Positions 25,632-34,100 of a stretch of 64,000 bases of DNA are shown here, one piece after another. The DNA is from Dyadobacter sp. (GTDB taxonomy: Bacteria > Bacteroidota > Bacteroidia > Cytophagales > Spirosomataceae): NCBI RefSeq assembly GCF_017744695.1, contig NZ_JAGIAS010000006.1, positions 461,506 through 525,505 on the forward strand. The letters run 5' to 3'. The translations under genes were made by a program, and so were the position numbers. Every line of letters begins with the position of its first letter. Position 1 is the stretch's first letter. The notes beneath the pieces are model-generated. The model saw nothing but the letters and a program-made list of their open reading frames with translations. It was not told the DNA's origin and did not search any database.

Positions 25632-26352
25632 CTTTCAAACTGTTTTTAAAATTCGAAACCTTTACGCGGAGCCAGTAGTAGGAACCCACCGCGCTGCCCA
25701 GATTGTTGTAAACGATGCCGATGATGTCTTTTTTATGCTGATGATCAATATTTACTGAGCTCATACCCAGGTCATTGTATATTGAAATCAGTTTGGGCAT
25801 GTAAACGAAGTGAGCAGCGAAGCGGCTGTACAGCTCCACGTTGTAGACGTGATCGGCCGTTAATTTATAGTCTAAGTTATACTTCTTTTGCTTATAAACG
25901 GACCTTGGGTAGAAAATGGCCTGGTGCGAAATGTTCCGCAATGCAATATTCCATCTGCTGACTTTACCGGTGTAAATCTGATTGCTTTTTTTCAGATAGG
26001 TGTTTCCGTAATAAATACCGTCGGTTTCGGTCATCTCGGCCACAACCTCTTCTATGATGGTCGGTGAAGCCAGTACATCGTCACATCCGAGGAAAAAAAC
26101 CCAGTCGCCGGTGGCGAGATCGAGCCCCTTGTTCATGGCGTCGAATATCCCGCGGTCGGCTTCACTTTTCCAAAGGGCGATCGCGTGCTCGTATTTCCGG
26201 ATGATATCCAGTGTCCCATCGGTCGATAGCCCATCCAGAATAATGTACTCAATATGATCGTAGCTTTGACTAACGACACTTTTGATGGCATTTTCGAGGT
26301 CTTTCTCGCCGTTCCTTACAACGGTGACGATCGAAATTTTAGGGTACTGCAT
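25621..26352 (-). CDS. Glycosyltransferase family 2 protein
   Basis: A 243-residue GT-A fold transferase resembling WcaE/colanic-acid-type enzymes. Seen: ISIVTVVRNGEKDLENAIKS, the nucleotide-binding YIILDGLSTDGTLDII, ADRGIFDAMNKGLDLATGDW, and the metal-binding acid cluster FFLGCDDVL. The latter half contains NISHQAIFYPRSVY, common in this subgroup. It starts 3 bp after the stop of the upstream GT4 gene and overlaps the polymerase-like gene, so it is clearly part of the operon. Confidence 0.92.
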   Translation of the reverse strand: MQYPKISIVTVVRNGEKDLENAIKSVVSQSYDHIEYIILDGLSTDGTLDIIRKYEHAIALWKSEADRGIFDAMNKGLDLATGDWVFFLGCDDVLASPTIIEEVVAEMTETDGIYYGNTYLKKSNQIYTGKVSRWNIALRNISHQAIFYPRSVYKQKKYNLDYKLTADHVYNVELYSRFAAHFVYMPKLISIYNDLGMSSVNIDHQHKKDIIGIVYNNLGSAVGSYYWLRVKVSNFKNSLKGGK

Positions 26353-26355
26353 AAT

Positions 26356-27507
26356 TTAGCTTTGACGGCAACTTTCTACTTCCCTGATGAAGTTGTCGCG
26401 ATATTTGGTAATCGTGAAATTTTGAAAAACATGCTCCCGCGCTCGCTCGGCTATGCCTGCGTAAAGGGAATAGTCATTAAGCAATCTATCTAACTCGGCG
26501 GCAAGACTGTGTTCGTCTGACCGGTAGAGCAGGCCAGTCTGCCCGTGCTGAACGATCTCACTGGTACCAGCCGAATCGAATGCGACCACCGGCACACCGT
26601 ACATCATGCCCTCGATCGTCACGCGCCCGAGCGCCTCGTTGGGCGAGCACATGAGCAGCACATCCAGGCGACGATAAATGCTTTGAATATCTTTGGTAAA
26701 CCCGGTGAACTGAATGTGATCACTGATGCCCTGTTCCTTAATATAGGCCGCAATTTCCTCATAATAAGCCGGATCGCCAATTTCGCCTACAATTTCCAAT
26801 CTTATGGCGATCCCTTTTTTAACGAGCGCATTCACTGCTTTTACGGCTGTCATCTGGCCTTTGGCGGGGTCGATGATGCCTACTATGCCTGCCAGGGGTG
26901 TTTCACCACGCATACGGGAAGATACCTCCGGAAGTGCGTCGACCAATCCGTTGTATATCACCACATAAGGAGCTGTGATACCTGCATCGATAACTCTTTT
27001 TTGGGCAATGCTCCTTGAAATACAGATAATGCGTGCTGCCTTATTAGCCCAGAACCGGAATGACGATTTGCCAAAGTTGTATTTCAAATGATAGTCCTCA
27101 TATACAAACTCCCGGATGTGCCACAGGTGTTTCCGGCCCGAAAAGAATGCGACGAGCGCGCCAAAGAAGATCACCGACGAGTTGGTGTGGATCAGGTCGA
27201 TCCGTCTTCTGACAACCAACAAGGCAACATACAGCGCGGCCAGCACATTAAATGCAAACCTTTTAATGCTGTGAAACCATTGGGGGAACCGGGGGACTTT
27301 GTGAATGTCGTTCGCAAATGCGACAACCCTGTATTCGATACCATTCCTGGCCAGTTCTTTTGCGAAATCGCCATCTTCCAGGCATATCACCCACCAGTCG
27401 ATCTGATCCCGGGTCGCAGTAAGTAAAGTTAGAAGTGACCTGTTGGCACCGTATAGTGTTCCGTAATGGCTGAATGACAGTATTTTAGGTTTTTTATCGA
27501 TCCTCAT
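26356..27507 (-). CDS. Glycosyltransferase family 4 protein
   Basis: A 383-residue GT4 enzyme, first of the transferases in transcription order. Seen: FSHYGTLYGANRSLLTLL, the hydrophobic segment around residues 87-100 (VLAALYVALLVV) that may tether it to the membrane, LIHTNSSVIFFGALVA, LAGIVGIIDPAKGQMTAVKA, and the EX7E-type CSPNEALGRVTIEGM followed by PVVAFDSAGTSEIV. A 160-bp gap separates it from the Wzz-type gene, unlike the tight spacing downstream; that gap holds a coding-like remnant. Confidence 0.92.
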   Translation of the reverse strand: MRIDKKPKILSFSHYGTLYGANRSLLTLLTATRDQIDWWVICLEDGDFAKELARNGIEYRVVAFANDIHKVPRFPQWFHSIKRFAFNVLAALYVALLVVRRRIDLIHTNSSVIFFGALVAFFSGRKHLWHIREFVYEDYHLKYNFGKSSFRFWANKAARIICISRSIAQKRVIDAGITAPYVVIYNGLVDALPEVSSRMRGETPLAGIVGIIDPAKGQMTAVKAVNALVKKGIAIRLEIVGEIGDPAYYEEIAAYIKEQGISDHIQFTGFTKDIQSIYRRLDVLLMCSPNEALGRVTIEGMMYGVPVVAFDSAGTSEIVQHGQTGLLYRSDEHSLAAELDRLLNDYSLYAGIAERAREHVFQNFTITKYRDNFIREVESCRQS

Positions 27508-27526
27508 TACTTACTTTTCAAGTGGC

Positions 27527-27613
27527 TCAGCTTTTGACATAAGGTTCGATCAGCGGAAACTTGAAGGCGATTACCAGCCCCGATGATGCGAAGTTTGACC
27601 CCCAGTGCAATAA
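27527..27613 (-). pseudogene. Possible C-terminal remnant of a lost gene
   Basis: In the 160-bp gap between the Wzz-type gene and the GT4 gene, one minus-strand frame is open for 28 codons ending at a TGA only 19 bp before the GT4 ATG, the usual operon spacing. The peptide (LLHWGSNFASSG, then a hydrophobic FKFPLIEPYVKS end) and base composition look like a protein tail rather than spacer. A membrane protein such as a flippase or ligase would be expected here. Twenty-eight codons are too few to be sure. Confidence 0.25.
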
Positions 27614-27667
27614 TCAGCATGAAAGGTGCGGGAAGAGAGCAACACGAATGTGATAGCGCACCGCATG

Positions 27668-28750
27668 CTATTCGTTTACGCCCGAAACGATCTTCTGAAC
27701 TACTTTTTCTTTAACGAGGAGGATATATAAAAGGGTGAAAAAGCCACCAAGAAAGCCCCATATGAGGCCTATGCGCAACCTTTTCGGACTACTTTTGAAT
27801 AAAGGTACTTTCACCGGTTCGAGTACTTTAAATACCGGTCGCTCTTCTTTCACACTAACTTTGGCTTGCTCGTACCGCCTCACCAGGTCGCTGTAAAGTG
27901 ATTCAGACAACACGTATTCTGCCTGCAAGCGTTGTTCTTCGATTTTGGCTATGTTTGAAAAGATATTCCTGTTCTGGTCGCGGTAGCTTTGAAGCGCATA
28001 TTCGGCAGTGCGAAGTCTGGCTTTGGCTTCCTTCACGCGGTCGGCCAGCAGGCCTTCACGCTGGCTTGCTTTGGATGAGCGGTAGTCTTCTACATAGTCG
28101 ACCAGGTATTTTTGGGCCGCTTCCACTATGATCGCCGATACAAATGGATCGACCGTTTCTGCGCTGATCAGAATCACCCCGCTTTTCTGGTCCACTTCCG
28201 CCGAAAGCAGGGAAATGGCACCAGCGATATTGGATTGCTCTGAAAGCGAATAAGACAGAATCCCTTCCCTTTTCAGCTTAACCTCTTTGGCGGGGGCTTT
28301 GGGAGAAGACGAGAATAAGCCGGATAACAACCCTGGTTTGGCCTGGGCTCTCATGAAATCCATGAGTGTTTTGTACGACTTGTTGTCCTGATCCACCACC
28401 GGTTGTTTGAGCAGGTATTCACCAAATGGCGAGCTTTGCATAATGGTGGGGTAGAGGTCTGGCTGCAACTTTTCCGCACCGTCACCGTTAAGGCCCGCAC
28501 CCAGCAGGGAGAACGACCCTCTTCTGGAAGTTCCGTATTCCGGTAACAGGCTTACTTTGGCTTCATATTTCTTGACGAGCGTGAAACTATACGCTATACC
28601 GGCGACCACGGAGACGATCACTGCGAGTATCAGCAATTTGATATACTTTCCTACGAACCGGATGATATCGGTGAAACGTATTTCCGAAGCATTAAATGAG
28701 CTCTCCTTGCCGTCGGCTACTGTCGGCTTGTTTTCTGGATGGGATATCAT
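27668..28750 (-). CDS. Wzz/chain-length determinant-type protein without kinase domain
   Basis: A 360-residue inner-membrane protein of the polysaccharide co-polymerase class. One transmembrane helix lies near residues 31-58 and a second near 325-346; between them is a periplasmic, helix-rich region (coiled-coil around 205-285). The second helix is preceded by the proline-rich block VKVPLFKSSPKRLR typical of Wzz. No C-terminal tyrosine-kinase part (Walker motifs, tyrosine cluster) is present, unlike Wzc-type proteins. It starts 2 bp after the stop of the Wza-type gene and would set polymer length and contact the export channel. Confidence 0.9.
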   Translation of the reverse strand: MISHPENKPTVADGKESSFNASEIRFTDIIRFVGKYIKLLILAVIVSVVAGIAYSFTLVKKYEAKVSLLPEYGTSRRGSFSLLGAGLNGDGAEKLQPDLYPTIMQSSPFGEYLLKQPVVDQDNKSYKTLMDFMRAQAKPGLLSGLFSSSPKAPAKEVKLKREGILSYSLSEQSNIAGAISLLSAEVDQKSGVILISAETVDPFVSAIIVEAAQKYLVDYVEDYRSSKASQREGLLADRVKEAKARLRTAEYALQSYRDQNRNIFSNIAKIEEQRLQAEYVLSESLYSDLVRRYEQAKVSVKEERPVFKVLEPVKVPLFKSSPKRLRIGLIWGFLGGFFTLLYILLVKEKVVQKIVSGVNE

Positions 28751-28752
28751 GG

Positions 28753-31176
28753 TTAATTATTTCTGCTCAGGGTAATTACCGCCAATGTGAGTGTACTAAC
28801 CATTGATGCGATGAAAGAGAACAATGCAACGCGCTCGCCAGGTGTCCTTTGACGTTCCGGCTCGGCTACTTTCACTGGTACGGTCACAACCGCACCCGGT
28901 TCAACTTTGGGATAAGATCTGAAAAACAGAAAATTCTTGGTTCTGTGTGTCCGACCATTTGGATACGATACGTACACGCGTTTCTTCCAACCCTGCTCGG
29001 TATAACCGCCGGCCTGGGAGATATAATCATCGTAGCCGAATTTGGCATCGAAATTCATGACTGACGGATTATGCACGCCACCCTGGATCCGGACTGTTTC
29101 GAGGCGTCTTGGGATCACGAGCGTATCGCCGTGCATCAGTAACAGGTTCGATGAAAGCGAGGGCTTGTTGACGACCGCTTCGATGTCGACGGCAATCAGC
29201 TCCTGGCCACGGTAGAAACGCGCACCGGGCAGGTATGCCTCGGGCCGCAGCCCGCCTACCTTGCCGAACAGGTCAGAGATCCGTTCGAAATTATTGATAA
29301 TGGTATAATTACCCGGATATCTCACTTCACCGATAACCGTAACCGATTTCTGGGGCTCATAACGTGGCGACTTGCGCACCACGATGATGTCCTGCGGTTG
29401 GAGCTTGAATTTCTGATCGTCGGGATTGAGAACCAGGTTATCGGCCACGTCGATGGAGAAAATGCGGACGTTTTGTGAAGAAGGCAGGTCGAGCGTATCG
29501 TTTTTCACACGGCGCGATACTTCGATGCGGTAGGGGATACCACCTTCCGTGTAGCCGCCGGCCTGGAAAATAAGGTCGGCAATCGTAATGTCTTTGTAAT
29601 AATAATAGTTACCCGGGTTGATCACAGATCCCGAAATGGTCAGATAGGTGAATTCTTTCAGGTCCTCCACGGATTTGATCGTCAGGATATCGCCTGCGAG
29701 CAATGGAATATCGGCTATTTCACCGTTTACAAGTTTCCGAAGGTCAATCGCCACAATGCCGGTCTGTGTTTCGCCGCTGGACCTTTCGAGGATAGCGCGG
29801 TTCAGGAAGGCACGCGGGCTAAGCCCCTGCGCCATCTGGATCAGTTTCAGGACAGAATTACAACGCTCTTCCAGGGCGTAAGGGCCCGGTAATGTAACGG
29901 CTCCCCGTATCTCGACCTGATTGGCCACAACATCCAGTATCCGCTTTACATTGAAAATATCACCGTTTCGGGGTGCGAATGTTTCGATTTGAACCGAATC
30001 AATGCTACCAATTACATAGTTGGTCCCGGTATTACGCTGGTAGTTGAAGGTCTTGGTGTAAGCTTCCGGCGTGAAACCCCCGGCGTAACGGATCAGGTTT
30101 CCAAGGGATTCACCTGGCTTCGCTTCGAAAATACCAGGGCGTTTTAGTTGGCCGTTCAGCTCTATTCTTGTTTCAAAAGGCCTGATGAGGATAATGTCCT
30201 GATCTTGCAGGGCGATGTTGTCGCGTAGGTCGGCGTCCACAAGGAACTTATAGAGGTCAATTGTTCTGATAACCTTGTTGTTCCTGATCACTTCGATGTT
30301 GCGATAGGAACCGTTCAGGCTAGGTCCGCCGGATATCGACAGTGCATTAAATGCAGTGGCGAGAGACGACACCGTATAAGTGCCCGGGCGGGCAGCCTCA
30401 CCTGTGATCATCACATGTATGCTACGCACATTACCCAACGTGATCGATGAATAGGTTCCCGAACCGGGGCGGTTGAGTGTCGAGTAAGCCTGCCGTAAGC
30501 GGTTTACAATGCGTTCGCTGGCCTGTTCGATGGTCAATCCATTGATGTATACAGGAGCGAGGTTGAGCATTTTGACCGTTCCTTCCGGGCTGATCTTCAT
30601 GCGGAAGTTATCCACCGCATTTCCGTAAATATCTACAACGATTTCATCTTCAGGGCCGAGGATATAGTTCCGCGGAGTAGCGATGCGCAGGTTAGGTTCG
30701 AAGGTGGAAGTAGTGCGTGCGAAGAAAGCGGAACCGAAAGTACGGCTCAAGCGACGGTTTCGCGCACGGCGTGCATTGGTCGAGTCGCGTTCGTTGTTCG
30801 CCTCGTCTTCGAGTTCGTCCGCATCGTCCTGTTCCCTGGTTTCATCCAGCTCGTCGCGGTTCGGATCGTCCACCTTTCTTTCATCCGGCTTTTGTTGAAG
30901 CCGTTTGCGCATGGCAGATATCTGATCCAGTGTATATCCCCTCTGCAATGCTGCTTTCTCGATATCCATATCCGACATCCCGGCCGATTTAGCCTGGTTA
31001 TAAAAGTCGACAGCCTGCTGGTTGGTAATCTGCGAGGGGTCGATCTTGGGTTGTGTCGGATCCGTCGGAAGCTGGGGAGAAGTGTTGTTTTGAGCAAAAA
31101 CCCCGATGTTGGCCAGTAAGAGCAGCAACAAAAAGGAATTTCTGAAATAGGTTCTTACAAAGGATTGATAATGCAT
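28753..31176 (-). CDS. Wza-type polysaccharide export protein with multiple SLBB domains
   Basis: An 807-residue periplasmic/outer-membrane export protein, about twice the length of E. coli Wza (379). Order: signal peptide (1-29, ending GVFAQ), a helix-rich region, a highly acidic then basic linker (~105-145), the Poly_export domain (about 165-235, starting NYILGPEDEIVVDIYG), then about six SLBB-type units (e.g. MITGEAARPGTY, LNGQLKRPGIF, IRGAVTLPGPY, ISGSVINPGNY, VIGEVRYPGNY, IQGGVHNPSVM), and a C-terminal hydrophobic helix (FSFIASMVSTLTLAVITL) that could cross the outer membrane as in Wza. No lipobox cysteine is seen. It heads the exopolysaccharide run. Confidence 0.92.
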   Translation of the reverse strand: MHYQSFVRTYFRNSFLLLLLLANIGVFAQNNTSPQLPTDPTQPKIDPSQITNQQAVDFYNQAKSAGMSDMDIEKAALQRGYTLDQISAMRKRLQQKPDERKVDDPNRDELDETREQDDADELEDEANNERDSTNARRARNRRLSRTFGSAFFARTTSTFEPNLRIATPRNYILGPEDEIVVDIYGNAVDNFRMKISPEGTVKMLNLAPVYINGLTIEQASERIVNRLRQAYSTLNRPGSGTYSSITLGNVRSIHVMITGEAARPGTYTVSSLATAFNALSISGGPSLNGSYRNIEVIRNNKVIRTIDLYKFLVDADLRDNIALQDQDIILIRPFETRIELNGQLKRPGIFEAKPGESLGNLIRYAGGFTPEAYTKTFNYQRNTGTNYVIGSIDSVQIETFAPRNGDIFNVKRILDVVANQVEIRGAVTLPGPYALEERCNSVLKLIQMAQGLSPRAFLNRAILERSSGETQTGIVAIDLRKLVNGEIADIPLLAGDILTIKSVEDLKEFTYLTISGSVINPGNYYYYKDITIADLIFQAGGYTEGGIPYRIEVSRRVKNDTLDLPSSQNVRIFSIDVADNLVLNPDDQKFKLQPQDIIVVRKSPRYEPQKSVTVIGEVRYPGNYTIINNFERISDLFGKVGGLRPEAYLPGARFYRGQELIAVDIEAVVNKPSLSSNLLLMHGDTLVIPRRLETVRIQGGVHNPSVMNFDAKFGYDDYISQAGGYTEQGWKKRVYVSYPNGRTHRTKNFLFFRSYPKVEPGAVVTVPVKVAEPERQRTPGERVALFSFIASMVSTLTLAVITLSRNN

Positions 31177-31252
31177 GCAGTGTAGTTTAATTACAATCAG
31201 GACCTCTCCGTTTCCGGATGGTCCTGCGGTTAAATTTAAATGATGCCCGGGG

Positions 31253-31260
31253 CAAATCTA
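31253..31260 (-). promoter_or_regulatory. Possible -7 box for the exopolysaccharide operon
   Basis: The minus strand reads TAGATTTG, a match to TAnnTTTG, 77 bases before the Wza-type ATG, in the 132-bp gap after aspS. The leader then contains an inverted repeat GGACC/GGTCC around 31201-31224. No clear -33 box is seen, so read-through from aspS is also possible. Confidence 0.35.
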
Positions 31261-31308
31261 CAAAATCTTACTTTATTTAAATTATCTGTCAGATCTATCT
31301 CATTTAGA

Positions 31309-33078
31309 TCATGCATTTGCACCTTCCACGCGGATTGCCAGCTCTTTAAGCTGTCCGTCCGAAATCGTCGAAGGCGAATCGATCATCACGTCGCGACCCG
31401 AATTGTTCTTAGGGAATGCTATGAAATCCCGGATGGAATCCGCGCCACCGAAAATAGAACAGAGCCTATCGAAACCGAATGCGATACCGGCATGAGGAGG
31501 GGCGCCGAATTCAAATGCATTCATCAGGAATCCGAATTGTTCCTGGGCTTCTTCGGCCGAGAATCCTAGGATCTCGAACATTTTTCGTTGAAGCTCTTTT
31601 TCGAAGATCCGTACAGAACCTCCGCCAACTTCAACGCCGTTGATCACCATATCGTATGCGTTGGCCCTTACCAGCCCCAGATTTTTATCCAGTAATTCGA
31701 TATCCTCCGGTTTCGGGCTGGTGAATGGGTGGTGCATCGCGAACCAACGATTTTCCTCCTCGCCAAATTCCAGCAATGGGAAATCAATCACCCACAAAGC
31801 GCGGTACTCCGCAGGATTACGCAGCCCCAGGCGTGAACCTATTTCGAGGCGCAGTTCGTTGAGTTGCTTACGCGTTTTGTCGCCCTGGCCCGACAGGATC
31901 AGTAGAAGGTCGCCTGGTTTTGCATCGAATGCTTCCACCCATTTCTTAAGCTCCTCTTCGGTATAAAATTTATCTACGGACGATTTGATCGATCCATCGG
32001 TATTGTAGCGAACATACACCAGTCCTTTCGCTCCGATTTGCGGACGTTTGATCCAGTCGGTCAGCTCGTCGACTTGCTTTCTCGTGTAAGCCGCGCAGCC
32101 GGTAGCATTGATACCCACTACAAGGCCCGCGTCGTCGAATACGCCGAAACCTTTTCCGGATGTCAGGTCACGGTCGTCGCCTTTCAGCTCTACGAATTGC
32201 ATCCCAAAGCGAATATCCGGCTTGTCGGAACCGTACAAACGCATGGCATCGGCGTAAGTCATACGCGGAACTTCGGGCAGATCGATATTTTTCACTTTTG
32301 CGAAAAGCTCGCGGATCATGCCTTCGAATGTATTCAAAACATCTTCCTGTGTTACGAATGACATTTCGCAGTCGATCTGCGTAAACTCCGGCTGACGGTC
32401 TGCGCGCAGATCCTCATCGCGGAAACACTTCACAATCTGATAATAACGGTCGAAACCGGCCACCATCAGCAGCTGTTTGAATGTCTGCGGGGATTGAGGC
32501 AATGCATAAAACTCGCCCGGGTTCATACGGCTCGGTACCACGAAATCGCGGGCACCTTCCGGGGTAGATTTGATCAGTACCGGGGTCTCTACTTCGATGA
32601 AATTCAGGTTATCCAGGTAAGCACGGGTGTAGCGCGCTACCTGATGGCGCAATTGCAGATTTTGACGAACCGTATTTCTGCGGAGGTCGAGGTAGCGGTA
32701 TTTCATGCGGATATCGTCGCCGCCGTCGGTCTCGTCCTCAATCAGGAACGGAGGTAATTTCGCAGGGTTCAGAATAGTGAGCTCCGACACACGGATCTCG
32801 ATATCGCCGGTCGCGATCTTGTCATTTTTTGACAGACGCTCGATCACCGCACCTTTGGCCGAAATTACGAATTCGCGGCCCAGAGAACGGGCAGTTTCCA
32901 ACACATTTGCGGGGGTTTTGCCCTCTTCGAACAGCAGCTGGGTGATGCCGTAACGGTCACGCAGATCGAGCCAGATCATGCCTCCCTTATCGCGGACGCG
33001 CTGAACCCAACCACATAATACAACGTCTTGATTTACATGTCCTAAGCTTAATTCCCCGCAGGTATGTGTACGTAACAT
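31309..33078 (-). CDS. aspS: Aspartyl-tRNA synthetase
   Basis: A 589-residue class IIb synthetase that charges tRNA-Asp. Order: N-terminal OB-fold anticodon-binding domain (VVLCGWVQRVRDKGGMIWLD near residue 20), catalytic core with class II motif 2 (FRDEDLRADRQPEFTQID near 218), the bacterial GAD insertion domain (about 290-420), and motif 3 (GIAFGFDRL near 535). Length and order match bacterial AspRS. It is transcribed toward the exopolysaccharide operon and diverges from the exported-protein gene at 33171. Confidence 0.97.
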   Translation of the reverse strand: MLRTHTCGELSLGHVNQDVVLCGWVQRVRDKGGMIWLDLRDRYGITQLLFEEGKTPANVLETARSLGREFVISAKGAVIERLSKNDKIATGDIEIRVSELTILNPAKLPPFLIEDETDGGDDIRMKYRYLDLRRNTVRQNLQLRHQVARYTRAYLDNLNFIEVETPVLIKSTPEGARDFVVPSRMNPGEFYALPQSPQTFKQLLMVAGFDRYYQIVKCFRDEDLRADRQPEFTQIDCEMSFVTQEDVLNTFEGMIRELFAKVKNIDLPEVPRMTYADAMRLYGSDKPDIRFGMQFVELKGDDRDLTSGKGFGVFDDAGLVVGINATGCAAYTRKQVDELTDWIKRPQIGAKGLVYVRYNTDGSIKSSVDKFYTEEELKKWVEAFDAKPGDLLLILSGQGDKTRKQLNELRLEIGSRLGLRNPAEYRALWVIDFPLLEFGEEENRWFAMHHPFTSPKPEDIELLDKNLGLVRANAYDMVINGVEVGGGSVRIFEKELQRKMFEILGFSAEEAQEQFGFLMNAFEFGAPPHAGIAFGFDRLCSIFGGADSIRDFIAFPKNNSGRDVMIDSPSTISDGQLKELAIRVEGANA

Positions 33079-33127
33079 ATAACTATTTTAATACTGATAT
33101 AATGAAAGTCGCTGATAATAAATGCGG

Positions 33128-33135
33128 CAAAAGTA
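33128..33135 (-). promoter_or_regulatory. Possible -7 box for aspS
   Basis: Minus-strand TACTTTTG fits TAnnTTTG, 50 bases before the aspS ATG. A second match, TAGATTTG, lies just upstream at 33147-33154. The -33 spacing is not ideal for either. Confidence 0.35.
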
Positions 33136-33170
33136 CGTATTTTTAGCAAATCTAACATGAAGTGTTTTCT

Positions 33171-34091
33171 ATGAAAATATACGACGGCGTGGGCGGACGA
33201 GTGGGGCTGATCCTATCTTCACTTGTATTTTGCGTAACCTGTTCATGCAGCGACCCCGAGCCTTCTCCTGGAAACGGGGGCTTGTCGGACCAGTTTGAAA
33301 CGGCGCCCGAACAGTTCCCGATTGTCACCGGTATCATTGATGAAGCATCCGGCCTGGCAGCAAGTGCTACGATGCCCGGTTACTTGTGGACGATCCAGGA
33401 TTCGGGTCAGCCGAACTCGTTGTACCTGATCAGTAGGGACGGCAAAAGCATTAAAGAATATAATGTACCCGGCAGCAGCAACCACGACTGGGAGGAAGTG
33501 GCAGTAGGCCCTGGGCCGGATAACGGCATATCCTATGCCTACATCGCCGATATCGGCAACAACAATCAGCCGGTAACCTCTACCAACACCATTTATCGCA
33601 TTCCTGAAATCACAGGTGCGGACGGGTCATTCAGCCAAAGTGCTTTACAAAAGATTACTTTCAGCTATCCCGACGGCCCCAGGGACGCGGAGGCGCTCAT
33701 CGTCGATCCCGTGACGAAGGACATTTTTGTATTATCAAAGGAAGCGCAGACCTATATTTACAGGTTGCCATTCCCTCAATCGACGAGCGAAACCATTGTT
33801 GCTGAAAAGGTAGGGGTTGTCCCGGGAGTAGCGACTGCAACAGCGGGAAGCATTTCCAAAGACGGAAGTGAAATGGTGGTCCGTACCTACTTTGGTGTGT
33901 ATTACTGGAAAAGAGGCAATGGAGAATCCGTCGGACAGACGCTCGTTAAATCTGCCAGCAAAACTTTGACCGTGGCGTTTGAACCGCAGGGGGAGGCGAT
34001 CTGTTTTGAAAATGAAAGTAAGGGTTTTTATACGCTGAGCGAAAAAGGCAACGCCGCCGGTGTATCATTGAATTACTATAAGAGAAAATAA
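33171..34091 (+). CDS. Exported propeller-like protein of unknown function
   Basis: A 306-residue exported protein. The N-terminus has a signal-type hydrophobic segment (about 11-23) followed by three cysteines (21, 24, 26), so it may be a lipoprotein, although the lipobox is poor. The body has repeated short strands (GLAASATMPGYLWTIQDSG, DWEEVAVGPG, YIADIGNNNQ, DAEALIVDPVTKDIFVLSK) that suggest a beta-propeller similar to those of phytase-like or esterase-like exported proteins. I know no precise family. I chose ATG 33171; the frame is open upstream to a GTG at 33162. The CocE-type gene starts 9 bp after its stop. Confidence 0.75.
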   Translation: MKIYDGVGGRVGLILSSLVFCVTCSCSDPEPSPGNGGLSDQFETAPEQFPIVTGIIDEASGLAASATMPGYLWTIQDSGQPNSLYLISRDGKSIKEYNVPGSSNHDWEEVAVGPGPDNGISYAYIADIGNNNQPVTSTNTIYRIPEITGADGSFSQSALQKITFSYPDGPRDAEALIVDPVTKDIFVLSKEAQTYIYRLPFPQSTSETIVAEKVGVVPGVATATAGSISKDGSEMVVRTYFGVYYWKRGNGESVGQTLVKSASKTLTVAFEPQGEAICFENESKGFYTLSEKGNAAGVSLNYYKRK

Positions 34092-34100
34092 TCACAAACT

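Noticed and set aside
15111..31176. Exopolysaccharide locus as a mobile genomic island
   Set aside because: Parts look more AT-rich than the flanks, but there is no integrase, transposase, flanking repeat or tRNA junction at its ends.
33171..33260. Definite lipoprotein signal on the propeller-like protein
   Set aside because: Three cysteines follow the hydrophobic segment but none has a good lipobox (Thr or Ser at -1 with unfavourable -3), so export is likely but lipid attachment uncertain.
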